A DNA stretch of 64,000 nucleotides from Fructobacillus durionis. Lineage in GTDB: Bacteria; Bacillota; Bacilli; Lactobacillales; Lactobacillaceae. The notes beneath the pieces were generated by a model. That model searched no databases and was not told the DNA's origin. It was given only the letters and a program-made list of their open reading frames with translations. The translations under genes were made by a program, and so were the position numbers. The number at the start of each line of letters is the position of its first letter. Within the stretch, counting starts at the first letter, position 1. The stretch lies in NCBI RefSeq assembly GCF_900112405.1, contig NZ_FOLI01000001.1:310001-374000 (forward strand). The letters run 5' to 3'. Of the stretch, positions 45,727 through 53,764 are shown in pieces.

Positions 45727-46057
45727 GCCTGGCAGTGTGTATTGGATTGACGTGGAGCCACACTCTGGTCGAGAACAAGGTGGACACTTAGTATCAGAAA
45801 ATAATATTCGGCGTCCGGTCGTTGTTGTATCGAATGAGAGATATAACGAACACAATATGGCACTTGTCTTTGCATGTACATCAACTAATAAGAAAAATCG
45901 ATATTTATTACCCATTATGCTAAAAAAGCCATCTAATATTATTCTTAGTCAGATTTTGGGCTACGACATGGTGTCAAGAAATGCCCAGTATATGGGTTTT
46001 GATGTTGGCCAAGAGACATTGAGCTATCTAAGAAATATTGTTATGCAATATATATAA
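45701..46057 (+). CDS. MazF/PemK-like mRNA endonuclease toxin
   Basis: A 118-residue PemK-fold protein: GSVYWIDVEPHSGREQGGHL (the loop and Glu region at the dimer groove), RRPVVVVSNERYN (core Arg), and ACTSTNKK (catalytic Ser/Thr position). MazF toxins cut single-stranded mRNA at short sequences. The start is inside the antitoxin gene, out of frame; the open frame further upstream is a shadow. AT-rich like the rest of the islet. Confidence 0.82.
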   Translation: MVEKTLSIKPGSVYWIDVEPHSGREQGGHLVSENNIRRPVVVVSNERYNEHNMALVFACTSTNKKNRYLLPIMLKKPSNIILSQILGYDMVSRNAQYMGFDVGQETLSYLRNIVMQYI

Positions 46058-46077
46058 TTTGTGAGGAGACTCAAAGG

Positions 46078-46108
46078 AAAAGCACCTACAAATTTTTGTA
46101 GGTGCTTT
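46078..46108 (+). terminator. intrinsic terminator of the MazEF-like pair
   Basis: AAGCACCTACAAA / TTGTAGGTGCTT hairpin with short T tail. Confidence 0.75.
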
Positions 46109-46174
46109 CTTCTACTATTGCAGAAGGGGTGTAAAGAAAGTTGCCCTCTTTTTATAAAGGAAGTGGTGATATGA

Positions 46175-46295
46175 ATGTACTCACTACTCTGGAAAGGGGG
46201 AGGGCTTTGACTCCGGTAAAGCACTACAGCTAGTGATTAGCTCTGCGATTCTTATCGTAATGATTTTATCTTGCGTTGTTGCGCTATTAATTTAA
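46175..46295 (+). pseudogene. remnant of a small hydrophobic (holin-like) toxin peptide
   Basis: Two overlapping frames join into one peptide if a single C at 46205 is skipped: the first encodes MYSLLWKGGG from the ATG at 46175 and then hits a stop, the second continues as FDSGKALQLVISSAILIVMIL and further hydrophobic residues to the stop at 46293-46295. The combined ~39-residue pattern resembles lactobacillar putative holin-like type I toxins. As it stands it is frameshifted, unless a slip occurs in the preceding run of Gs. Confidence 0.4.
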
Positions 46296-46320
46296 GCAAA
46301 AGAAAATAACTATCTCTTCT

Positions 46321-46347
46321 TTGAACGGCCTGAGATGATTATTTTAT
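46321..46347 (+). promoter_or_regulatory. promoter of the structured RNA upstream of lepA
   Basis: TTGAAC (46321-46326) and TATAAT (near 46345) with an 18-base spacer. Confidence 0.65.
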
Positions 46348-46354
46348 AATTTTT

Positions 46355-46527
46355 TTAGGACTGCTTATCACTTTTGTGAGTCTGCTTGGTGGGCAATCTG
46401 TTGCAACCAGATTGATCTTTCTTTACGCCTCCAGTTTAATCAGGCCCACCAGACATCACAAGCAAATACCACAATGGTTCATATGCCTGTTGTAAAGCAA
46501 TGCCGCTATTGGTTTGGCGGCCTTTTT
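46355..46527 (+). ncRNA. candidate structured non-coding RNA
   Basis: About 170 bases between a good promoter and an intrinsic terminator, with no open frame. Long-range pairing: TCTGCTTGGTGGGC with GCCCACCAGA, closed further by TGCTTG/CAAGCA, enclosing AATCTG/CAGATT and TGAT/ATCA stems; a 5' TCAC/GTGA hairpin. It includes an exposed TTTACGCCTCC, partly complementary to the G-rich ribosome region of the broken peptide upstream. It may be a type I antitoxin or an independent sRNA. No known RNA family recognised. Confidence 0.5.
46502..46527 (+). terminator. intrinsic terminator before lepA
   Basis: GCCGC / GCGGC followed by CTTTTT. Confidence 0.7.
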
Positions 46528-46572
46528 CGTGTAAACTAAGTAATAAGAAAAACTTTTAAAAAGCAGGTAAAC

Positions 46573-48426
46573 ATGGCTGATTTTACAATTGACCAATTGA
46601 AGGAACGACAGAAGCGGATTCGTAACTTTTCAATCGTGGCCCACATTGACCACGGGAAGTCCACGATTGCGGACCGTATTTTGGAGCAAACGAAGACGGT
46701 TGCTGAACGTGATATGCAGAACCAGTTGTTGGACTCCATGGATTTGGAGCGTGAACGAGGCATCACGATTAAGTTGAACGCCGTTGAAGTTCACTACGAA
46801 GCCAACGACGGGCAAACTTACATCTTCCACCTGATTGACACACCAGGGCACGTCGACTTCTCTTATGAAGTATCACGTTCTTTGGCGGCCGCCGAAGGGG
46901 CTATCTTGGTTGTCGATGCGGCACAGGGTGTCGAAGCCCAGACTTTGGCTAACGTCTTCTTGGCCTTGGATAATGATTTGGAAATCTTGCCAGTCATTAA
47001 CAAGATCGATTTGCCATCGGCAGATCCTGACAAGGTGAAGCAGGAAATCGAAGACGTGATTGGCTTGGATGCCGACGATGCCGTTTTGGTTTCAGCCAAG
47101 AAGGGGATTGGTATCCCTGAATTGCTGGAGCGAATCGTTTCGGACTTCCCAGCGCCAGACGGTGACTTGGAAGCGCCTTTGCAGGCCTTGATTTTTGACT
47201 CCCAGTACGATGCCTACCGTGGTGTTGTGGTCAACATTCGTGTCCGTCAGGGAGTTGTCAAGCCTGGTGACAAGATTCGAATCATGAACACCGGGGCTGA
47301 ATACGAAGTCAACGAAGTTGGTGTGATGTCACCCAACGCCCAGAAGCGTGACTATTTGATGGCAGGGGATGTCGGCTATTTGACGGCTTCAATCAAGGAC
47401 ATCTCAACAACTCAGTCTGGTGATACCATCACGCTGGTCAACAACCCGGCTGACGAACCATTGCCTGGTTATAAGAAGATGACGCCAATGGTGTACTCAG
47501 GACTTTATCCTTCTGACAACGCCAAGTACGGTGATCTTCGCGACGCCTTGGAGAAGTTACAACTAAACGATGCTGCTTTGACTTTTGAACCTGAAACATC
47601 CCAGGCCTTGGGCTTTGGATTCCGTGTTGGATTCTTGGGCCTCTTGCACATGGATGTTATCCAGGAACGTTTGGAACGTGAGTTCGACCTTGATTTGGTC
47701 ACAACGGCGCCATCCGTTACCTACAAGGTGACGACAACCGACGGCGAAGTTTTGATGATTGAAAACCCATCCGAACTACCAGCCTCACAGGACATCAAGA
47801 CCATTGAAGAACCATATGTGCACGCGCAAATCATGGTGCCAAACGATTACGTTGGGGCCGTCATGGAATTGGCTCAGCGCAAGCGTGGGGAATTCGACAC
47901 GATGGAGTACCTGGATGAGAGTCGTGTCAATGTGAAGTACTACATGCCACTGTCTGAAATCATCTTTAACTTCTTTGATAAGTTGAAGTCTTCAACTCGT
48001 GGTTATGCTTCATTGGATTACGAGCTGGACGAATACCGTCCATCCGACTTGGTTAAGATTGACATTCTCTTGAATGGCGATAAAGTCGATGCCTTGTCAT
48101 TCATCGTCCACCGTGACTTTGCGGTGGAACGTGGCCGTATCATTACAGCCAAGTTGAAGGAAATCATTCCTCGACAGAACTTTGAAATTCCAGTTCAGGC
48201 CGCCATCGGGAACAAAATCCTGGCCCGTACCAACATTAAGGCCTACCGTAAGGATGTGACGGCCAAGATTCACACGGGTGATCCGGACCGTCGTGCCAAG
48301 CTGCTGAATAAACAGAAGCGTGGTAAGGCCCGCATGAAGGATGTCGGAACGGTTTCAGTTCCACAGGAAGCCTTCATGGCCGTTCTAAAGACCGAAGACG
48401 ACGAACAGTACGCAAAGGGAAACTAA
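46573..48426 (+). CDS. lepA: elongation factor 4 (LepA)
   Basis: A 617-residue translational GTPase: G1 AHIDHGKST, switch [23 protein letters not shown]-like domains II, III and V, and the LepA-specific C-terminal domain ending [11 protein letters not shown][10 protein letters not shown]. It acts on stalled or initiating ribosomes. Ribosome site is a modest GCAGG; a TAAACT -10-like box lies between the upstream terminator and the start. Confidence 0.97.
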   Translation: MADFTIDQLKERQKRIRNFSIVAHIDHGKSTIADRILEQTKTVAERDMQNQLLDSMDLERERGITIKLNAVEVHYEANDGQTYIFHLIDTPGHVDFSYEVSRSLAAAEGAILVVDAAQGVEAQTLANVFLALDNDLEILPVINKIDLPSADPDKVKQEIEDVIGLDADDAVLVSAKKGIGIPELLERIVSDFPAPDGDLEAPLQALIFDSQYDAYRGVVVNIRVRQGVVKPGDKIRIMNTGAEYEVNEVGVMSPNAQKRDYLMAGDVGYLTASIKDISTTQSGDTITLVNNPADEPLPGYKKMTPMVYSGLYPSDNAKYGDLRDALEKLQLNDAALTFEPETSQALGFGFRVGFLGLLHMDVIQERLEREFDLDLVTTAPSVTYKVTTTDGEVLMIENPSELPASQDIKTIEEPYVHAQIMVPNDYVGAVMELAQRKRGEFDTMEYLDESRVNVKYYMPLSEIIFNFFDKLKSSTRGYASLDYELDEYRPSDLVKIDILLNGDKVDALSFIVHRDFAVERGRIITAKLKEIIPRQNFEIPVQAAIGNKILARTNIKAYRKDVTAKIHTGDPDRRAKLLNKQKRGKARMKDVGTVSVPQEAFMAVLKTEDDEQYAKGN

Positions 48427-48567
48427 TTTTTCTCAATTGTAGACTGGTTTAGGGCCTTTTGTATTTTTAGAGAATACGAATTTGTTTAGAATCATTGAAA
48501 AAGCCAATCTTCTGGGTTAGAATGAAACCAAACAGGGGTGAAATGCATCCCCCTAAGGAGTGTAATT

Positions 48568-49788
48568 ATGGCTTTTAAAACAGTGATTGGTTCGATTGCA
48601 GATCACTTCCGGCCAAAGATGGACGCGGTCGGAGTGACACATAATGGCCCATTGACGGCCGATGACGCTTTCATTGAGCGTTCCGTCAATCAGCCACAAC
48701 CGCGCGAAAACGAAATTCTTGTGCAGGTTTTGGCTTCATCCGTTAACCCGGTTGACGTTAAGATGCGTTCCGGTTACCAGGATAAGGGTGTCTTCCGTAT
48801 CTTTGGTTTGGATGTTGTCGGACGAGTTGCCGCCGTTGGTAAGGACGTGTCCCGTTTTGCCGTTGGTGACCGTGTTTACTACGCTGGAAAGCAGCACCAC
48901 GACGGTGCTGATGCCGCTTACCAGGTCATTCCTGCCGAGATGGCTGCTAAGGCGCCAGAAAATTTGGATGACGTATCCGCTGCGGCCATGCCATTAACGA
49001 CCATTACGGCCTACGATATTTTGGTCCATGGTTTCCACTTGCCAATCGCAAAGGATGCCGGCAAGGGTAAGAGTGTTCTTATCATTAACGGTGCTGGTGG
49101 CGTTGGTTCAATTTTGATTCAATTGGCCAAGTACCTTGGCTTGACGGTGATTGCGACCGCTGGCCGTGCCGATTCACAGGAATGGGTCAAGAAGATGGGT
49201 GCTGATCACGTGGTGGATTACCACCGTGGCTTGGTTCGTCAGATTGCCGATTTGGGTTATCCCGAAGTTGACTACATTGCCAACTTGCAGGACACAACCG
49301 GCTACTGGGACTTGATGGTGAAGACGATTCGCCCTTACGGTGAGATTGCCTCAATCGTCGACACGACGATGCCAGTGGACTTAGGCGAATTGAAGTCCAA
49401 GTCCGCTTCCTTCTCATGGATTTTCATGTTAGCTCGTGGTAACTTTAACGTTTACTTGTCCGAGCAGGGACAAATCCTAGAAGATATGGCGACCCTCTTT
49501 GATGAAGGTATTCTTCACTCAACGGTCACGAAGGTATACCACGGCTTAACTGCTTATAGTATTCGTTCGGCCTTCCAGGATGTCGCGGGACACCGTGCCA
49601 TCGGTAAAGTCGTTGTCGACTTCGCACCAAACATTAAGGCCTCTGAAGGTGGCATGCCACTGGAGGACGGTTCTGATAAGGAATCGACCTTCTCCGATGG
49701 ACCTGATAACATTCAGGAAAAGGACGGCCAGGCTGAAAAGACTGGTAAGTCCGAACTAAACGATGAAGATGCACCAACACATTATTAA
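48568..49788 (+). CDS. zinc-type alcohol dehydrogenase / quinone oxidoreductase family protein
   Basis: A 406-residue medium-chain dehydrogenase: GroES-like N-terminal domain (ILVQVLASSVNPVDVKMRSGY, GLDVVGRVAAVGKDV), then a Rossmann domain with INGAGGVGSILIQLAKYLG binding NADPH. Catalytic zinc ligands are not evident, as in the ZADH/quinone reductase branch. It reduces small carbonyls or quinones. The last ~45 residues are an acidic, Asp/Glu/Ser-rich tail not usual in the family. The ATG at 48568 follows AAGGAG. Confidence 0.85.
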   Translation: MAFKTVIGSIADHFRPKMDAVGVTHNGPLTADDAFIERSVNQPQPRENEILVQVLASSVNPVDVKMRSGYQDKGVFRIFGLDVVGRVAAVGKDVSRFAVGDRVYYAGKQHHDGADAAYQVIPAEMAAKAPENLDDVSAAAMPLTTITAYDILVHGFHLPIAKDAGKGKSVLIINGAGGVGSILIQLAKYLGLTVIATAGRADSQEWVKKMGADHVVDYHRGLVRQIADLGYPEVDYIANLQDTTGYWDLMVKTIRPYGEIASIVDTTMPVDLGELKSKSASFSWIFMLARGNFNVYLSEQGQILEDMATLFDEGILHSTVTKVYHGLTAYSIRSAFQDVAGHRAIGKVVVDFAPNIKASEGGMPLEDGSDKESTFSDGPDNIQEKDGQAEKTGKSELNDEDAPTHY

Positions 49789-49796
49789 AATAGTAA

Positions 49797-49827
49797 AAGC
49801 CGGGAACCGGTTGGTTCCCGCTTTTTC
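49797..49827 (+). terminator. intrinsic terminator
   Basis: AAAGC-c-GGGAACC-ggtt-GGTTCCCGCTTTTT. Confidence 0.88.
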
Positions 49828-49845
49828 TTTGTAAAGGATAATTAG

Positions 49846-50736
49846 ATGACAACTTATCAAAAGGTAACATGGACGGTTCCTGCTGACCTGCAGGACTTCG
49901 TTGTCTCCGTTTTAATTGAACTGGGCGCCGACGGGGTGGAGCAGGGAGAAGGAACCCTGACCATTTATGAAGACCAGGCCAAGGATGGCTGGCGTGACCG
50001 CTTGCAGTCCTATGAAGTGGGTTTGAACCTGTTGAAGGACCAGGGCTTGGCCTTACAGGTGGAACCCATCGTGAACGAGGAACTGGCATCCGATACCTTT
50101 GAAAACGAGTGGAAGAACTACTACCACGCTGCCCGTATTACCAACCGCTTTACGGTCGTGCCTGCCTGGGAAGACTACCAAAAGCAGCAGGAAGGTGAAA
50201 AGTTGATTGTTATGGATCCAGACCAGGCCTTTGGGACTGGAACCCATCCAACGACGTCTTTGATGTTGCAAGCTTTGGAAACCGTTGTTCGTGGTGGGGA
50301 AAAGACCATCGACGTTGGAACTGGTTCTGGTGTCTTGGCCGTTGGTGCCAAGCATTTAGGCGTTGGCGACGTATTGGCCACGGATATCGATGAAGAGGCC
50401 GTGAAGACGGCCGAAGAGAACCTGGCCTTGAATCCGGTTGCCAAGGATGTGACCGTCATTGCCTCGGATTTGATGAAGGACGTGCCGGAGAATTTTGTGG
50501 CCGGCGGTGTTGATTTGGTTTTGGCCAACATCTTGGCGGATGTCATTGAGCCCCTGATTTCACAGGTTCGACCAGTCGTCAAACCAGGTGGTCACTTCTT
50601 AGTGTCTGGTATTTACGATGATGTGGCTGAGAAGATTGAAAAGGCCTTGATTGCCCATGACTTTGTCGTGGAACAGAAGATGCAGTCAGGCACTTGGCAC
50701 GCCTACATTTGCCGTTTGCCCGAAGAAGCAGAATAG
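49846..50736 (+). CDS. prmA: ribosomal protein L11 methyltransferase PrmA
   Basis: A 296-residue protein with an N-terminal L11-recognition domain (~1-75) and a SAM methyltransferase domain: FGTGTHPTTSLML, TIDVGTGSGVLAVGAK (motif I) and LVLANILADVI (NxL). It trimethylates L11 lysines and N-terminus. AAAGGA ribosome site; rsmE starts 9 bases after the stop, so the two form an operon, as in many firmicutes. Confidence 0.95.
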   Translation: MTTYQKVTWTVPADLQDFVVSVLIELGADGVEQGEGTLTIYEDQAKDGWRDRLQSYEVGLNLLKDQGLALQVEPIVNEELASDTFENEWKNYYHAARITNRFTVVPAWEDYQKQQEGEKLIVMDPDQAFGTGTHPTTSLMLQALETVVRGGEKTIDVGTGSGVLAVGAKHLGVGDVLATDIDEEAVKTAEENLALNPVAKDVTVIASDLMKDVPENFVAGGVDLVLANILADVIEPLISQVRPVVKPGGHFLVSGIYDDVAEKIEKALIAHDFVVEQKMQSGTWHAYICRLPEEAE

Positions 50737-50745
50737 GAGATTGCC

Positions 50746-51492
50746 ATGCACCGTTATTTTTTGAATGAAAAAATTGGCGCAGTAATTGAATTGACCAAGG
50801 ACCAGGATGTCTTTCACCACATGCTGCGCGTTCGCCGTGCTAAGGTGGGAACAAAGGCGGAATTTGTGGATGTTGATCAGAAACTTGTCGTTGGGGAACT
50901 AGTGGAAGCCGGTTCCGATTCGGCAACGGTCAAAGTCTTAGAAGAGTTAAAGCAGAAGGTGGAGCTACCGGTTAAGGTCACGCTCATTGTTTCACCCGTG
51001 AAAAACGACCGAACGGACTGGTTTGTTCAAAAGGCGACCGAACTCGGTGTTGATCGAATCATCTTGACCAAGATGGAACGGACGGTTGTCGACTGGGGTA
51101 AGCAGCAGGAAAAGAAGTTAGCTCGTTTAGAAAAGATTGCTTTGAATGCTGCGGAACAGTCCCACCGTTTAAAGGTGCCAGAAATTGACTTCATGGCCTA
51201 CCAAGACGCGATTAACGAGAACAAGGACCACGGCCTGGTTGCCTGGGAAGAGTCAGCCAAGGAAGGCGAGAAGGCGACTTTGCTAAAAGTCGCAGAAGAA
51301 GCTAAGTCTGGTGAACGCTTCACGGTGCTCTTTGGACCGGAGGGGGGCTTGTCAGTGGAAGAGATTAAGGGCTTAGCTGCCGCGGGCTTTGCGCCAGCTG
51401 GCTTAGGTCCCCGTATTCTACGTGCCGAAACGGCACCACTCTACACCTTAAGTGCTTTATCAACCATCTGGGAACTACAAGAGGGCATGTAA
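50746..51492 (+). CDS. rsmE: 16S rRNA m3U1498 methyltransferase RsmE
   Basis: A 248-residue SPOUT-fold methyltransferase: N-terminal PUA-like domain beginning HRYFLNEK, then SPVKNDRTDWFVQKATELGVDRI and the knot loop FGPEGGLSVEEI followed by LGPRILRAETAPLY. It methylates U1498 in the decoding centre. Directly follows prmA with AGGAG upstream. Confidence 0.95.
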   Translation: MHRYFLNEKIGAVIELTKDQDVFHHMLRVRRAKVGTKAEFVDVDQKLVVGELVEAGSDSATVKVLEELKQKVELPVKVTLIVSPVKNDRTDWFVQKATELGVDRIILTKMERTVVDWGKQQEKKLARLEKIALNAAEQSHRLKVPEIDFMAYQDAINENKDHGLVAWEESAKEGEKATLLKVAEEAKSGERFTVLFGPEGGLSVEEIKGLAAAGFAPAGLGPRILRAETAPLYTLSALSTIWELQEGM

Positions 51493-51520
51493 GAACTCCA
51501 ACAGATTCTAAATTCTGTGC

Positions 51521-51549
51521 TTGTCGCTGTCCGCGAAAAAATTTATAAT
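51521..51549 (+). promoter_or_regulatory. promoter of the small membrane protein gene
   Basis: TTGTCG (51521-51526), 17-base spacer, TATAAT (51544-51549). Confidence 0.75.
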
Positions 51550-51590
51550 AGTGTATGTATCAAATTGAGAAAAAGACGGAGAATACCATT

Positions 51591-51983
51591 GTGGATTCAG
51601 TAAAGAATACATTTAATAGGAGCCTGGTGAACTGGCTAATCGCCTTGTTTATCGTGGCTATCGTCCTGCCTTACATTGGCTCAGTGCGTAGTTGGTCAAC
51701 GATTTTCAAAGTTGTCTTTATGTACTTCATCGTCAATGGTGGTTTTGCCTTGGCTTTTGGTTACGCCATCCGTCGGAAGGGCTTCCGCTTCTATTGGATT
51801 TTTGCCCAATTTCTGGTGTTTGGGCTCTTGTCCAACTACCTTTTTAGCATTGTGAACGAATCCTACGGCTACTACTTAGCCTTTCTATACTTGATTTTGA
51901 CTTGTTTTACTTTCTTTGCCAATAACGATGATGATCTTGACGAAAACGAACTGCCCGTTGATGGTGGTTATCAAGACGTCTAA
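51591..51983 (+). CDS. membrane protein of unknown function
   Basis: A 130-residue protein with four hydrophobic segments (about residues 12-32, 40-60, 70-88 and 93-112) and an acidic cytosolic tail (DDDLDENELPVDGG). No family recognised. I place the start at the GTG at 51591, which has GGAG 9 bases upstream and lies about 35 bases after the predicted transcript start; the in-frame ATG at 51555 would fall at the transcript end with no ribosome site. Confidence 0.6.
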   Translation: MDSVKNTFNRSLVNWLIALFIVAIVLPYIGSVRSWSTIFKVVFMYFIVNGGFALAFGYAIRRKGFRFYWIFAQFLVFGLLSNYLFSIVNESYGYYLAFLYLILTCFTFFANNDDDLDENELPVDGGYQDV

Positions 51984-51998
51984 TCAAATGATTTAACG

Positions 51999-52026
51999 AA
52001 AAGCGCCCAAATAGGGGCGCTTTTCT
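51999..52026 (+). terminator. intrinsic terminator
   Basis: AAAAGCGCCC-aaatag-GGGGCGCTTTTC. Confidence 0.8.
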
Positions 52027-52079
52027 GTTAGACTGTTATAAGGTAAATCTCGCATTTTATGAAAACGGAGGGAAACACC

Positions 52080-53705
52080 GTGATTACTGTTTCAGATATG
52101 ACTTTTTCATTCTCTGGTAAGAAACTCTACCAGGATGTTAACTTAAAACTGGTACCGGGACATACATATGGTATTATCGGGGCCAACGGAGCCGGAAAGT
52201 CCACTTTCCTAAAGCTCTTGCAGGGCAAGTTGGAACCAACTGAAGGTTCAATCAATATTACTGCCGGGGCACGTATGTCCTCATTGGAGCAGGACCACTT
52301 TGCCTACGACGATTCAACGGTGATGGATACTGTTATCCAGGGTCACAAGCGTTTGTACGAAGTGAAGACGGAGATGGATGCCATCTACGCCAAGCCTGAC
52401 TTCTCAGATGAAGACGGCGTTCGCGTTGGTGATTTGTCAGCTGAATTCGAAGAACTTGATGGTTGGAACGCGGAAGCGGAAGCGGCACAGTTGCTAACGA
52501 AGTTGGGTATCGACGAATCCATGCACTACACCTTGATGGGTGAATTGACTGAAAACGACAAGGTGAAGGTCCTCTTGGCCCAAGCCTTGTTTGGTAACCC
52601 TGATATCTTGGTTTTGGATGAGCCAACCAACGGGTTGGACGTTCAAACGATTTCATGGTTGGAAAACTTCTTGGCTGATTTCGAAAACCTTGTCATTGTT
52701 GTTTCCCACGATCGTCACTTCTTGAACGTGGTTTCAACGAACATCTTGGATGTTGACTACGGTAAGATTACACCATTCGTTGGTAACTACGACTTCTGGC
52801 GTGAATCAGCCGAATTGGCGCAGCGTTTGGCTTCTCAGCAAAACGCCAAGAAGGAAGAGCAGATTAAGCAGTTGCAAGAATTCGTTGCCCGCTTCTCTGC
52901 CAACGCTTCCAAGTCAAAGCAGGCCACTGCCCGTAAGAAGCAGTTGGACAAGATTACTTTGGATGATATCAAGCCTTCATCACGCAAGTACCCTTACATT
53001 TCTTTCCCAATCAACCGTGAAATGGGAAACGATTTGGTGAAGGTTGAAGGAATCTCCAAGTCCATCGACGGCGAAAAGGTTTTGGACAACATTACCTTTA
53101 CTGGCCGTCCTGGTGACAAGATTGCCATCCTGTCCCGCTCTGATTTGGCGACAACGACTTTGATGCAAATCTTGGCCGGCACAATGGAACCTGACACTGG
53201 TTCGGTTACCTGGGGTGTGACAACTTCTCAGTCATACTTGGCTAAGGATTTGAACGACAACTTTGACGACCAAGACAAGGTGATTTTGGACTGGTTGCGT
53301 GACTTCGCCGAAGAAGAGCAAAAGGATAACACGTCATTGCGTGGTATGCTTGGTCAAATGCTCTTTAAGGGTGACGATGCCTTGAAGGAAATCAAGGTTT
53401 TGTCCGGTGGTGAAAAGGTGCGTATTGTTTTGGCAAAGATGATGCTCTTGAAGGCCAACGTCTTGCTTTTGGACGATCCAACCAACCACTTGGATTTGGA
53501 ATCCATTCAATCCTTGAACGAAGCTGTTACAGCCTTTAAGGGTTCTGTGATTATGACCTCACACGATCACGAGTTCTTGGAAACAACGGCCAACCACATC
53601 GTTGAAGTTTCAGCGAAGGGTGTTGTGGATCGTTTGGATACGACTTATGATGAATTCATCTCGACTGATTCCATTCAGGCGAAGGTGAAGGCACTTTACG
53701 ATTAA
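52080..53705 (+). CDS. ABC-F family ATPase (YkpA/YbiT type) with one degenerate ATP site
   Basis: A 541-residue soluble twin ABC protein of the ribosome-associated ABC-F family. NBD1 has an intact Walker A (GANGAGKST, ~34-42) and Walker B (ILVLDEPTNGLD) but its signature is LTEND instead of LSGGE. NBD2 has an intact signature (LSGGEKVR, ~442) and Walker B (VLLLDDPTNHLD), but its Walker A position reads SRSDLATTT, without the lysine. The charged linker (~250-310) matches the P-site tRNA interaction motif. The GTG at 52080 is chosen for GGAGG 8 bases upstream; an ATG at 52059 has none. Confidence 0.88.
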   Translation: MITVSDMTFSFSGKKLYQDVNLKLVPGHTYGIIGANGAGKSTFLKLLQGKLEPTEGSINITAGARMSSLEQDHFAYDDSTVMDTVIQGHKRLYEVKTEMDAIYAKPDFSDEDGVRVGDLSAEFEELDGWNAEAEAAQLLTKLGIDESMHYTLMGELTENDKVKVLLAQALFGNPDILVLDEPTNGLDVQTISWLENFLADFENLVIVVSHDRHFLNVVSTNILDVDYGKITPFVGNYDFWRESAELAQRLASQQNAKKEEQIKQLQEFVARFSANASKSKQATARKKQLDKITLDDIKPSSRKYPYISFPINREMGNDLVKVEGISKSIDGEKVLDNITFTGRPGDKIAILSRSDLATTTLMQILAGTMEPDTGSVTWGVTTSQSYLAKDLNDNFDDQDKVILDWLRDFAEEEQKDNTSLRGMLGQMLFKGDDALKEIKVLSGGEKVRIVLAKMMLLKANVLLLDDPTNHLDLESIQSLNEAVTAFKGSVIMTSHDHEFLETTANHIVEVSAKGVVDRLDTTYDEFISTDSIQAKVKALYD

Positions 53706-53720
53706 TAATTGATTATCGCA

Positions 53721-53744
53721 AGAGCGCTTTCGGGCGCTTTTTTG
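53721..53744 (+). terminator. intrinsic terminator
   Basis: AGCGC-tttcg-GGCGCT followed by T6. Confidence 0.8.
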
Positions 53745-53764
53745 TATAAAGAAGGAGTTCATTG

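Noticed and set aside
51555-51590. ATG at 51555 as start of the small membrane protein and a further leaderless gene.
   Set aside because: The in-frame GTG at 51591 has GGAG at 9 bases and a 35-base leader after a strong promoter, a better explanation.
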